Shown here: positions 8,918-16,832 of the stretch, one piece after another
How the letters are laid out: each line of letters opens with the position of its first letter
Numbering within the stretch: position 1 is the first letter of the stretch
NCBI GenBank assembly: GCA_016218915.1
Contig: JACRCQ010000007.1
Span: 140,380-204,379, forward strand
DNA: 64,000 nucleotides
Direction of reading: 5' to 3'
Source of the DNA: Deltaproteobacteria bacterium
GTDB lineage: Bacteria > Myxococcota_A > Polyangia > Polyangiales > Polyangiaceae
The notes under the pieces: generated by a model
What the model saw: the letters and a program-made list of their open reading frames with translations, nothing else
The model's database searches: none
Told to the model about the DNA's origin: nothing
Translations under genes and position numbers: made by a program

Positions 8918-10835
8918 CTGCGGCCTCCGCAAGGAAACGAGTGATGTTCTCGACACGCCGGGTTGAGAGCATGGGCGGCAGACTCTTCAGGAAGCGCCTT
9001 CCGTAGCCCTTCTCCGCTATGCGCCTATCGAGGATGACCACGACGCCGACGTCCGTCTTGCACCGGATCAGTCGGCCGACTCCCTGCCGCAACGCAATGA
9101 TGGCGCGGGGGATGAGGTAGTTGTCGAACGCGCGAGGATCGCGCTCGCAGATCGCTTCGATGACGGGATCGTCGGGCGGCGGGAAGGGAAGCTTGTCGAT
9201 GACGAGTCCCGTGAGTGCCTCACCCGCGATGTCGATTCCGGTCCAGAAGCTTTCAGTACCGAGCAGTACCGACGAGACGTCATGCGCGAAAAGGCGGGTG
9301 AGCTCGGCTCGGGGAAGCTCGCCTTGGCGCAGAACCCGATGGCGGCCGCTGGCGACGCGCTCGTAGACGGCGTTGAGGTTTCGATAGGAAGTGAAGAGCC
9401 CGAGCGTTCGTCCGTCGCAGAGATCGAGCACTTCGCGGAACACCGTCGCGATTGCCTCAACGAACCCGGGGTCGCGCGGGTCCGGTAACCGCTCGGGGAC
9501 AACGAGCAGCGCCTGGGACGCGAAGTCGAACGGCGTGTCGGCAACGAGCTCGAGGGCGTCGCGCGGCACCCCGAGCTCCCGTCGAATGAAGTCGAACGTC
9601 CCAGCCGTAGTGAGCGTGGCCGACATGCACGATACCGAGGGGCAGCGTCCGAACAACTCCTCCCGCAGCAATGCACCGACCTCGATCGGTTTCGCCCGCA
9701 GCTTGGCTCGTCCCTTCGCATCCAGCTCAATCCAGTAGACCTTTTCGGCGTCGCTCAGCTGGAGGATCTCCTCGAGGCGCTCGCAGGCCGTGGCGGCGTT
9801 GCGCGCCACGTTCCGAGCCGTCGAACGTACTTTCTTTTCGCGCGAATCGTCCTCGGCTCTTTCATTGGCATGCGCAATCAAAGAGCGAAGTGCTCGTTGC
9901 ATGCCAGGTGCAGAAGCGAATCCAGGAGCCCGCAGTCGCTTTGCTTGCCGTGCCGAGCGAGCGACGCCGACGAGGTGCTCGAACAGGCGGCCTGCCTCCT
10001 GGCGAAGTTCCCCGGCCAACCTCTTGTCCCCGAAGTCGGCTGCGGCCGACGCGAGCCGCGCGAAGGTGTGCTCGGAGACGCTGAAGCCGAAGAAGTCGCG
10101 GGCGATATCGGAGGCTTCGTGCGCTTCATCCAGAACCAGAAGATCGAACGGCGGCAGCACCAGGTCCTGGCCGGTTTCCCGGCGCACCGCGATGTGTGCG
10201 AAGAGCAAGTGGTAGTTGGTGACGACGATATCGGCTTCTTGCGCAATCGCCCGCGCTCGTTCTGCGAAACACTCCTCGCGGAATTGGCAGCCCTCTGCCT
10301 TGCACTCGTCCGAACCCACTGCGAACCGGGCCCACACCAGGTGTGCCGGGATGAAGGGCAGCTCGGAGACGTCGCCAACATTCGTTGTCCGCGCCCAGGC
10401 TGCTACGTCATCAACCTGAGCTTGCTGGTCGTCGTCGAACAGGCCTCGCAACTCCCCCCGAGCTTCGGATTCCGCAAGCCGGTCGAGGCATAGGTAGTTG
10501 TTGCGGCCTTTCAGAAGCGCGAAGGAGAAGCTCCAGGGCAGCACGCTCGCCAGCATGGGAAGGTCCTTGCGAACGAGCTGCTCCTGGAGAGCGATGTTTG
10601 CCGTGGCGATGACGACGCGCTTCTTGTCATGGCGGGAATGCCAGATGGCGGGGACCGCGTACGCGACGCTCTTGCCCGTGCCGCAGGGGCCCTCGCCGAG
10701 GGTGTGGCGCCCGTCGCGCATGGCCTTGTCGACCACACGAGCCAGGGCCACCTGCCCCTCGCGCACTTCGTAGCCGGGGAATCGCGAGGCGAAGAGCCCG
10801 CCATCGTCGAAGACCTGGGAGATGTAGTCCTGCAT
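8901..10835 (-). CDS. DinG/XPD-family DNA helicase with Fe-S cysteines
   Basis: A 644-aa superfamily 2 helicase. It has Walker A (GPCGTGKSVAY), a four-cysteine Fe-S domain (one Cys in NNYLCLDR, then CKAEGCQFREEC), DEAH (VLDEAHEA) and a C-terminal motif VI-like segment (RQGVGRLIR). This order is that of DinG and XPD, 5'-3' helicases that resolve R-loops and structured DNA. ATG 10835 is favoured by GAGGAG upstream; a longer frame to 10862 adds nine residues without an SD. It lies between the candidate ssDNA-binding protein and the second helicase in a tight replication operon. Confidence 0.88.
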   Translation of the reverse strand: MQDYISQVFDDGGLFASRFPGYEVREGQVALARVVDKAMRDGRHTLGEGPCGTGKSVAYAVPAIWHSRHDKKRVVIATANIALQEQLVRKDLPMLASVLPWSFSFALLKGRNNYLCLDRLAESEARGELRGLFDDDQQAQVDDVAAWARTTNVGDVSELPFIPAHLVWARFAVGSDECKAEGCQFREECFAERARAIAQEADIVVTNYHLLFAHIAVRRETGQDLVLPPFDLLVLDEAHEASDIARDFFGFSVSEHTFARLASAAADFGDKRLAGELRQEAGRLFEHLVGVARSARQAKRLRAPGFASAPGMQRALRSLIAHANERAEDDSREKKVRSTARNVARNAATACERLEEILQLSDAEKVYWIELDAKGRAKLRAKPIEVGALLREELFGRCPSVSCMSATLTTAGTFDFIRRELGVPRDALELVADTPFDFASQALLVVPERLPDPRDPGFVEAIATVFREVLDLCDGRTLGLFTSYRNLNAVYERVASGRHRVLRQGELPRAELTRLFAHDVSSVLLGTESFWTGIDIAGEALTGLVIDKLPFPPPDDPVIEAICERDPRAFDNYLIPRAIIALRQGVGRLIRCKTDVGVVVILDRRIAEKGYGRRFLKSLPPMLSTRRVENITRFLAEAADARAG

Positions 10836-10858
10836 TGGTGGCTCCTCGCACACGCGGC

Positions 10859-11593
10859 TCACGCGAACGGGTCGACGTCGGTGCTGGCCGCCGCGGGGGC
10901 AGCGAACTCGCCCTGGAGCTGCTCGACGAAGGCGCGGGCTTTTTCGACCTGCCCAGCGGGCAGGTCCTTGATTCGCTGCACGCCGAACTTCTGGAGGAAG
11001 CGGTCGACTGCGTCGCGCGGCAGCGTCTTGAGCTGCGCGGCGATCGCCTGGGCGACCTTCGGGTCGACTGCGGCGTCAGCCTTCTTGTCGTAGCTGCCGA
11101 GGGGGGCAGCTCCCGCGCCCTCAGCCTCGCCCTCGTAGAGCTTGGCGAGGTCATGCATCGGCAGGGCTTGAAAGGCCCTCTGCTCTTCGGCCGTAAGCTG
11201 GTGTTCGGGCAGGATCGAGTAGGTCGTTTTCGGATCCTTCGCGGCACCATGGCGTTGGATCTCGAATGCCCACTTGTCCAGGCCGTACTTTTCTCGGACC
11301 CGCACCAGGTCCTTGAAGAACATCACGCCTTGCTCGAGCACCTTCACTTCCTTCGAGTCGTAGAGCGCGACGCTCAAGGCGACGCGCAACGACGGTTTGA
11401 GCCCCTGCGCCTTGAGCTTGTCGTCGAATGGCAAGTACTTGCCATCGGCGAAGCAAACCTCGCGGGGAAACGGCTCGCCGAGAAACACGACGACCGCCTT
11501 GTCGCCGTCGTTCTGCAGCTTGAGCCAGAGGCTCCCTCCCTGATCGTGCTTCTTCGCCATCTCTTCGGTCTGCTGCCACATGCTCGATGCCAT
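10859..11593 (-). CDS. Candidate phage single-stranded-DNA-binding protein
   Basis: The 244-aa protein has a beta-rich N-terminal half with aromatic and basic residues (SLWLKLQNDGDKAVVVFLGE, then FADGKYLPFDD). It then has a helical C-terminal region with a low-complexity Ala stretch and a short acidic-aromatic tail (STDVDPFA). Tails of this kind are characteristic of ssDNA-binding proteins, which use them to recruit replication partners. It has a strong AAGGAG ribosome site. It is encoded directly before two helicases and a primase, where phages often place such a protein. The family match is by general look only, so function is inferred. Confidence 0.5.
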   Translation of the reverse strand: MASSMWQQTEEMAKKHDQGGSLWLKLQNDGDKAVVVFLGEPFPREVCFADGKYLPFDDKLKAQGLKPSLRVALSVALYDSKEVKVLEQGVMFFKDLVRVREKYGLDKWAFEIQRHGAAKDPKTTYSILPEHQLTAEEQRAFQALPMHDLAKLYEGEAEGAGAAPLGSYDKKADAAVDPKVAQAIAAQLKTLPRDAVDRFLQKFGVQRIKDLPAGQVEKARAFVEQLQGEFAAPAAASTDVDPFA

Positions 11594-11596
11594 TGG

Positions 11597-11806
11597 TCAC
11601 TGCTCCTTCTTGCTGTTCACTTTGCTGTGCTCGCGCCGGTAAACGGCGAAGAGCGGGGTTCCATCGGAGGCGGTGCCCGCCTCCTCAAGGTGAAAATCCA
11701 CGCCGGGCGCAACGACCTGCTCGATCTCCCAGCGTCGCAGCAGGCCCGGGAGCCGAACGAACTCGTCTCGCTCGGTGTCAGAGGCTCGGTCATCCTCGTG
11801 GTCCAT
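11597..11806 (-). CDS. Small acidic protein of the replication operon
   Basis: A 69-aa protein not otherwise recognised. It begins with an acidic stretch (MDHEDDRASDTERDEF), followed by RRWEIEQVV and a Lys-rich end. A near-ideal GGAGGAG lies eight bases before ATG 11806, which shows that the gene is real despite its size. It sits between the sigma-like gene and the candidate SSB gene, three bases before the latter. A DNA-mimic or small regulatory role is possible but not shown. Confidence 0.6.
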   Translation of the reverse strand: MDHEDDRASDTERDEFVRLPGLLRRWEIEQVVAPGVDFHLEEAGTASDGTPLFAVYRREHSKVNSKKEQ

Positions 11807-11844
11807 TTCTTGACTCCTCCGGGCGTCGTTGCCCTGATGCCCCA

Positions 11845-12672
11845 TCAAACGCGGTCGCCCTCTCCGGGCTGGGACACCGCGCTCGTCAGGTGTTGGCGAA
11901 CGCGTCCAAGTGCCCGTTGAAAGCGCTTGCGCGCGGCGTCGTGGGACAGCCCCAAGCGCTCTCCCGCTTCCCTCTGCGTCTCCTCGAGGACGAGCACGGC
12001 GACGAGCAGCTCGGCGTCGTCGCCCACGATGGGCTCGAGGCACGCGTGAAGCGCCTTGACGTCCTGATCGAAGCCCAGCCCCGGAAGCAACCCAAGGACA
12101 GACTCCATCCGCGGCGCTGTCCAATGATCCACCGGGACTTTGCCAATCTCGGCGTCCTGGATGAACTCGTCGAATGCGAGCGGGTTGGCTTTGCTCTCGC
12201 GAATCCGAGCGGCTTCGGACCAGACCTTCCGGCGCCGATCCATTACGTCTCGCTCGGTGCTTCGCACCAGAGTGGCGGCCACGCGTGACACGGTCTCGAA
12301 ACGGAGCCGCTCGACAAGCGACGTGAACGCATCCGCTATCTCAGAGACCAGCTCCGCGGGTCTGGAAGCGAAGTGCTTGATGCGGCGGCGGTACGCGGCG
12401 TCGAGCCCAGGCCAAAGCCCCAACCAGAGCAGTGCGCTCGCCAGCTTCTGCTCCTGACGTCGCTGCACCATGGTGACAAGCGTGGAGAGGATGCGATCTT
12501 TCTCGTCGAGGTCGCCGCCTTTGCTTGTGAGGAACGAGACGAGCACCCCCGGCTCTGCAAAAGCGCGGAGCGTTTCGTGCATCGCCTTCGCCCTCGTGAA
12601 CGCCTGATCTGCCTGCAACGTACGAATCGAACAACCCAGACTCTCGTGGAGAGCCTCCCAGCTCGCGCGCAT
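11845..12672 (-). CDS. Sigma-70-like RNA polymerase factor, copy 2
   Basis: The 275-aa protein is a clear paralog of the one at 30-830. They share the sigma region-4 HTH almost without change (EETQREAGERLGLSHDAARK) and a long identical block (LLWLGLWPGLDAAYRRRIKH). Differences are concentrated in the first third and the C-terminal tail. It is encoded on the opposite strand, just after the Com-like gene and before the replication genes. Its leader forms a hairpin around the SD. Two diverged copies may recognise different promoters or act at different times. Sigma activity itself is inferred from the HTH and helical layout. Confidence 0.65.
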   Translation of the reverse strand: MRASWEALHESLGCSIRTLQADQAFTRAKAMHETLRAFAEPGVLVSFLTSKGGDLDEKDRILSTLVTMVQRRQEQKLASALLWLGLWPGLDAAYRRRIKHFASRPAELVSEIADAFTSLVERLRFETVSRVAATLVRSTERDVMDRRRKVWSEAARIRESKANPLAFDEFIQDAEIGKVPVDHWTAPRMESVLGLLPGLGFDQDVKALHACLEPIVGDDAELLVAVLVLEETQREAGERLGLSHDAARKRFQRALGRVRQHLTSAVSQPGEGDRV

Positions 12673-12698
12673 GACGCGCCGCCTTCCCGGCTGGCGTC
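12673..12698 (-). promoter_or_regulatory. Leader hairpin over the SD of sigma-like copy 2
   Basis: Read on the minus strand, the leader has GACGC (12698-12694) pairing with GCGTC (12677-12673). The SD-like GGGAAGG is in the loop, and the start codon follows the stem at once. The copy at 1-29 is closely similar. A Com-like protein gene lies just upstream, and Mu Com acts on exactly this kind of RBS hairpin. Control of this leader by that protein is inferred. Confidence 0.45.
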
Positions 12699-12766
12699 AG
12701 CGCGCTCTTTGGAAGCCGAATCAGGGCGTCTTGCGCTCGGTTACGATGTGCGAGAGCGACGCCCGG

Positions 12767-12997
12767 CTAAGCGGCGGTCGGCCTCGAAAGAGGAACGGAC
12801 GTCGCAGGAGCGGATCGCATCGACGACGTCACGACGTTGAGCGTGCGACAGCGGTAGCAGGTGACGGAGACAGTGAAGTCGGTGCCGGTCACCGTCGTCT
12901 GCATGTCGCCGCGTCGGATGGCGAGGCCGTCGCTGTCATGCTTCGCCAGCAGGGCGCGGCACTTCTTGCAGCGGAAGTCGATGGGCGTGCGGTGCAT
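12767..12997 (-). CDS. Com-like zinc-finger translational regulator
   Basis: The 76-aa protein carries a paired CxxC zinc ribbon: FRCKKCRALLAKHDSDGLAI, then CYRCRTLN. This is the layout of phage Mu Com, which binds mom mRNA and opens an inhibitory hairpin. ATG 12997 has GAGGAG upstream. The next gene in the same direction, 94 bases on, is the sigma-like copy 2, whose RBS lies in a hairpin. That mirrors the com-mom arrangement, but here the downstream gene is a transcription factor, not a DNA modifier. The C-terminal 20 residues are Ser/Pro-rich. Confidence 0.7.
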   Translation of the reverse strand: MHRTPIDFRCKKCRALLAKHDSDGLAIRRGDMQTTVTGTDFTVSVTCYRCRTLNVVTSSMRSAPATSVPLSRPTAA

Positions 12998-13050
12998 CTG
13001 TGATCTCCTCGGGCCCGCGACTTTCGCGAGCGTCGAGAGGAGCTTGCGGT

Positions 13051-13079
13051 GGGGGGTGATGGGGGAATCCAGGGTGGGG
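13051..13079 (+). other. G-quadruplex-type G-run cluster
   Basis: Four G-runs (6, 5, 3 and 4) are separated by loops of 4, 6 and 1 bases, which fits the standard quadruplex pattern. The same G-rich block also pairs imperfectly with CTCCCCCATCCCCC at 13104-13117. It lies between two divergently read genes, so it could affect transcription either way. Confidence 0.4.
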
Positions 13080-13147
13080 ATCGGCTCGGACTCCGGGATC
13101 CCTCTCCCCCATCCCCCGTGTGGTATTGGAGACGGACGGCCACGCGA

Positions 13148-13792
13148 GTGCAGATCGGCGACCGCATGTTCGCGAGCAAGAAGGACGCAATCGCGGCGAT
13201 CCGCGAGGTGCTCTACCGCTATCCGATCGGGGCTACGCTCCGCGGCGAGGACGAGCGCTTCATCTGCGACCTGCTCGCTATGCATCCCGAGGCGCAGGAC
13301 AAGATCGGGTGCGGGGTCGCATCGCTTCAGGTCGAGAAGAACGGGCCCACTCGAGGATTCTGGCTCACCCGGAGGAATGGAAAGCGCACCGACTTCAGCT
13401 TCCCTTCCTGTCTCACCCCGGTAACGCCTGAAAGAGACGCGTTGAACGGGCTCCGCACCGCGATTCGGCCTCAGATTCTCGCGTATCGCGACGAGGCCTT
13501 TGCAGGGCGGGACACCGTGCCCTGCGCGGCGACAGGTGCTCCTGTCACGCGCTCGAGCCACCACGTCGACCACGTGCCTGGCTTCGCGGAGCTCGTCGTG
13601 CTGTTCTTGCAGGAACGCGGCTGCGCGCTGGGGTCCCTCGCGGTCGAGCCCACCAGGGATGGCGACACCGAGACCCGGCTCGCCGATGCCGAGGTGCTCG
13701 AAGCTTGGCGCGAGTTCCATCGCCAGCATGCGTCGCTGCGCATCGTGTCGGTGGTCGCGAACCTGTCGCTGCTGCGCAAACTCACGAAGTGA
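13148..13792 (+). CDS. DCL/DUF3223-domain protein with His-rich C-terminus
   Basis: The 214-aa protein begins with a DUF3223/DCL-like region (about 1-85). Its signatures are IGDRMFASKKDAIAAIREVL, then MHPEAQDKIGCG and GFWLTRRNG. In other bacteria and phages this domain often adjoins HNH-type nuclease regions. Here the second half has SSHHVDHVPGF, resembling an HNH-type first His motif, but no clear second metal motif. A GTG at 13148 keeps the whole domain; an ATG at 13166 would cut its first strand. It is divergent from the Com-like gene. The molecular role is unknown. Confidence 0.65.
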   Translation: MQIGDRMFASKKDAIAAIREVLYRYPIGATLRGEDERFICDLLAMHPEAQDKIGCGVASLQVEKNGPTRGFWLTRRNGKRTDFSFPSCLTPVTPERDALNGLRTAIRPQILAYRDEAFAGRDTVPCAATGAPVTRSSHHVDHVPGFAELVVLFLQERGCALGSLAVEPTRDGDTETRLADAEVLEAWREFHRQHASLRIVSVVANLSLLRKLTK

Positions 13793-14238
13793 AGAGCGGG
13801 CCCTCCGCACCTCCCGTTGAACTCACAGAGCAAATCGCGGAGTGGACAGCCTTCTTTCATCCCGCCTTGGACAATGTGGACAGGGTGGGCCTGGCCTGGG
13901 ACAGCTCCGCGTCCACACTTTTCCCCGCCATTTCAAGGCCATATGTCATAGATATGATTGTGGACAGAGAATATTAAGCAGGTCTATTTAGGAGCAAGAT
14001 TCGATTTTCTCTTCGGACGAGTCGGAACGTGGGAAGGAAAATAAAATGCTCTACGCGCGGCTGATGCATGGCGTAGGACGCTGTCCCGTGTCCACAATCC
14101 GGCTAACCTCTTGATGCTGCTACACAAACAGTGATTCCTCGGAGGCTGGTGGTCAGGCCCGACCTGTCCACAGCGTCCTGCGATGTTTGGTCTCGTGACT
14201 GTCCCATCCGCTGATCGCACCAACGCGTTTGTTGGTGC
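13793..14238. other. Non-coding stretch with DnaA-box-like repeats; candidate origin
   Basis: This 446-base gap is more AT-rich than its surroundings. It holds repeats of TGTGGACA, in both orientations, at 13842-13849, 13875-13883, 13911-13917, 13958-13967, 14089-14097 and 14165-14173. The best copies (TTGTGGACA and its complement TGTCCACAA) differ by one base from the DnaA box TGTGGATAA. An AT-rich segment spans about 13931-14050. Replication genes lie on one side and recombination genes on the other. A replication origin is a reasonable inference; iteron-like repressor sites are the alternative. Confidence 0.45.
14217..14238 (+). promoter_or_regulatory. Perfect hairpin abutting a start codon
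   Basis: GCACCAAC (14217-14224) and GTTGGTGC (14231-14238) form a perfect 8-bp inverted repeat with a 6-base loop. It ends exactly at the ATG of the next gene and occupies the place of a ribosome site. It could be an operator or an RNA switch. Confidence 0.45.
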
Positions 14239-14754
14239 ATGAACGACATCAACAGGGTTCCGATCGCCTTCCCGTCCGCCGATGAACGCACGGAGCTCGT
14301 GCTCGAGTTCCAGCGCGCTGCCGCGAAGCTCGTCCGAGCAGGGCTCCTCTCCCAAAGCTCCTCAACCCGGTTCGTCCTGCGCGTGAACCAGGGCCGGCGA
14401 AAAGCAGAGGAGTCTCGCCACCGCCTTGCTCAGCTCATTGTCGATGTGCTCGTGGCGGTTGAAGACGGCACGCTCACGGACGGCGTGCACGTTCGCCGCT
14501 CGGAGACCGGGATGCTCGCCGTCCGCGCCGAGTCTGTCGCTCGAGCGCTGTTCCGAGCAGGTCGCAGCCAACTCACGGCCCGCGCAACCCACGACCTCCT
14601 GCGTTTCGGCCATGCGTTCTTTCCCCTTGTTGTCGTGTCGACCTCCGAGCGCGTCTGCTTCGGTTCAGTAGAGGACCGCTTCCGCACGTTCGTTCTGGAT
14701 CTCGCAAAGGCCCAGGAGTTCGTCGGCATCAAGCCCGCTGTCCCATCTCGCTGA
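14239..14754 (+). CDS. Unknown protein, first gene of the recombination block
   Basis: A 171-aa protein with no recognised family. It is mostly helical with many Arg and Ala residues. One internal stretch (GRRKAEESRHRLAQLIVDVL) could be an amphipathic helix. A beta-like end (FFPLVVVSTSERVCFGSVED) precedes the C-terminus. No signal peptide is seen. Its start codon is directly preceded by a perfect hairpin and there is no obvious SD, so translation may be unusual or the true start may differ. It follows the candidate origin, and a nuclease and sigma block lies downstream. Confidence 0.5.
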   Translation: MNDINRVPIAFPSADERTELVLEFQRAAAKLVRAGLLSQSSSTRFVLRVNQGRRKAEESRHRLAQLIVDVLVAVEDGTLTDGVHVRRSETGMLAVRAESVARALFRAGRSQLTARATHDLLRFGHAFFPLVVVSTSERVCFGSVEDRFRTFVLDLAKAQEFVGIKPAVPSR

Positions 14755-14809
14755 GCGCCTCCGCGTTTCTCCCTTCGTTAGCGCCGAGAGGCGCCCGCGA
14801 GGAACCAGG

Positions 14810-15427
14810 ATGGCGCTCAAGGATCTCATCAAGCCAACGCCGACGGCCGCATCGGATCGCCCAATCGGGATCACTTGCGAGAGGTACGTGCGAGGCGAGG
14901 GCAAACGGTGCGCCCATTACGTCTCGAATGGGGCGTGCTCGCTCCCCGACGAGTTCATGTGTGTGGAATGGCTCAAGGCGAACGAGCCAGGCCTCCATCC
15001 CGCCGAGCCGAGCGCACCCCCAGTCGTTGCTGCAGTTCCCCCTGTTGCGTCCGCCGTGGTTCGCGACCTGTTCGGCAACCCGGTACCCCATGTCGAAGCT
15101 CCCGCCCCGAAGCCCAACGCCGCGGTGTCAGTGCCAGTGCCCGTGGCGGCGATCCCGCAGCCAACCCCGATCGATATCAGCCGCCTCCGTGGCTTCACCA
15201 CCGAGGACATCGATTCGTTCAAGGCCCTCGGCGTCGAGGTGTGCCTGCAGTCCGACAGCTTCGGTGAGCTGTGGCTCGTGCCCGCCTACACGGGCCAGCC
15301 CCGTCGAGAGTTCACGCCCGAGCACCTCGCGACCGTACTGCACGCCCTGAGCGTGTTCCCCGGCTCCCGCGTCATCGCCTTCCACCCGCCCATCAAGCCC
15401 GGCCCAGCCCGGCAGGAGAATCCATGA
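14810..15427 (+). CDS. Unknown protein with Cys-rich N-terminus
   Basis: The 205-aa protein has four Cys in its first 52 residues (ITCERYV, KRCAHY, GACSLP, FMCVEW), spaced like a small metal or Fe-S site. A Pro/Ala/Val-rich linker (about 65-120) leads to a compact C-terminal domain ([20 protein letters not shown], then ELWLVPAY). Its stop overlaps the start of the RecB-type nuclease by four bases (ATGA), which suggests that the two act together. I do not recognise the family. Confidence 0.6.
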   Translation: MALKDLIKPTPTAASDRPIGITCERYVRGEGKRCAHYVSNGACSLPDEFMCVEWLKANEPGLHPAEPSAPPVVAAVPPVASAVVRDLFGNPVPHVEAPAPKPNAAVSVPVPVAAIPQPTPIDISRLRGFTTEDIDSFKALGVEVCLQSDSFGELWLVPAYTGQPRREFTPEHLATVLHALSVFPGSRVIAFHPPIKPGPARQENP

Positions 15428-16599
15428 CCACGCTTCGCAATGCCCACTTGAGCTACTCGCGTCTGACCCGTTTCGAGCAATGCCCGCTCTCGTACAAGCT
15501 TCACTACCTCGACAAGCGGCAAGCCGAGCCAGGCATCCCGCTTCGGTTCGGAAAGGTAATCCACGCGGTCCTCGAGCACCTCATCCGCGAGGTGGTTGTG
15601 GACGAGCGCACTGGCCCGCTGTCGGAAGACCGAGCGATCGAGCTCTATCGCGAAGCATGGACCGCCGACGCCCTTTCCGGGGTGCAAGTGTTCGAGGAGG
15701 GACTGCACATCCTGCGCGACTTCGTGCGGGAGGAAGGCGCTGTCGACCACCGCGACGTGCTCGCGGTCGAGCAGGAGTTCCATCTCCCGGTCGGACCATT
15801 CACCGTCCTCGGCTTCATTGACCGCGTGAACTGGGTCGACGACGAGACGGTGGAGGTCATCGATTACAAGACCAACCGCCAGATCTTCACGCGAGACGAG
15901 GTTGAGACCAGCCTGCAACTGAGCCTCTACCACGTAGCGGCGCAGCGTCTCTGGCCTTGGGCGAAGAACGTGAAGCTGACGTTTCGGATGCTCCGCCACG
16001 GGATTCGGCAGGAGACAACGCGCACGCCGGAGCAGCTGGCGGACGCTCTCGCGTATGTCGAGACGCTCGGCGCTCAGACCGAAACCGCCAGCGAGTTTCC
16101 GGCGAGGCTCAACGCCAATTGCGTTTACTGCGACCATCGCGCGCATTGCCCCGCGTACGCGGAGGCGCTGCAGGGCAGACCGCGCCTGATCTGCGAGGAC
16201 ATCCGCGACCTCGAGGCCGTTGCGAAGGAACGTGAGCAGGTCGCGCGCCTCGCAAAAGTCCTCTACGCCCGCAAGGAAGAACTCGAGGGGATTCTCAAAG
16301 CGCAGCTTCGCGACCGCGACGAGCTCGTCCTCGGCGGCGTGCGCTACCGGATGTTCACCATCACAAGCCACGAGTACCCCGTGGACGCCACCCTCGCCGT
16401 ACTCGCCGACGCGACCGGACTGTCTCGCGACGAGCTGCTCGGCAAAGTAGCTGTTGTCGAGAAGAAATCGCTCGACGCGCTGCTCAAGGACCTCGGCAAG
16501 CGCCTTGACAAGCCCCGCGTTTCGCTGCTCAAGGCCGAGCTCGAAGCCAAGGCCGAGAAGCGCCACAGCCCCCGGTTCTGGGCGAAGGAGGCGGGTTGA
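15424..16599 (+). CDS. RecB-like PD-(D/E)xK nuclease with Fe-S cysteines
   Basis: A 391-aa nuclease. The first Cys is in [15 protein letters not shown], the catalytic core is GFIDRVN...VEVIDYKT, and the C-terminal cluster is [10 protein letters not shown]. One N-terminal plus three C-terminal Cys around the IDYKT motif is the pattern of AddB, Cas4 and other 4Fe-4S nucleases. There is no helicase domain, so it is a stand-alone enzyme. It may trim ends during recombination or packaging. The operon links it to the Cys-rich protein before it (ATGA) and a small protein after it (TGATG). Confidence 0.85.
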   Translation: MTTLRNAHLSYSRLTRFEQCPLSYKLHYLDKRQAEPGIPLRFGKVIHAVLEHLIREVVVDERTGPLSEDRAIELYREAWTADALSGVQVFEEGLHILRDFVREEGAVDHRDVLAVEQEFHLPVGPFTVLGFIDRVNWVDDETVEVIDYKTNRQIFTRDEVETSLQLSLYHVAAQRLWPWAKNVKLTFRMLRHGIRQETTRTPEQLADALAYVETLGAQTETASEFPARLNANCVYCDHRAHCPAYAEALQGRPRLICEDIRDLEAVAKEREQVARLAKVLYARKEELEGILKAQLRDRDELVLGGVRYRMFTITSHEYPVDATLAVLADATGLSRDELLGKVAVVEKKSLDALLKDLGKRLDKPRVSLLKAELEAKAEKRHSPRFWAKEAG

Positions 16600-16832
16600 T
16601 GTCTCGCGCCTCCGCTTCCGAGCTCGCCGATCGCATCGCCGTGCTCGCCGACGACGAGCGCTCGATCCTCGAAGTACTCCTGGAACGCATGGGGCAAGGT
16701 CGCCAGCGCTACGGCGTGTGGAATGTCGACGATGGGCGCGAGTACCCTGCCGAGACCCTCGACGAGGTGATCGACGCCCTCCACTACTGCGCCGCCGCCT
16801 TGGTGCGACTGCGTCGGAGGGCGGGGCAGTGA
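16599..16832 (+). CDS. Small helical protein, possibly MazG-like
   Basis: A 77-aa protein read from ATG 16599, which overlaps the nuclease stop by one base; AAGGAGG lies before it. The segment RYGVWNVDDGREYPAETLDE followed by a Leu/Ala-rich helix resembles small phage proteins near the MazG/dUTPase-like pyrophosphatase fold. The resemblance is loose and the usual EExxD metal motif is not clear. It is followed by the third sigma-like gene with a GTGA overlap. Confidence 0.55.
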   Translation: MSRASASELADRIAVLADDERSILEVLLERMGQGRQRYGVWNVDDGREYPAETLDEVIDALHYCAAALVRLRRRAGQ

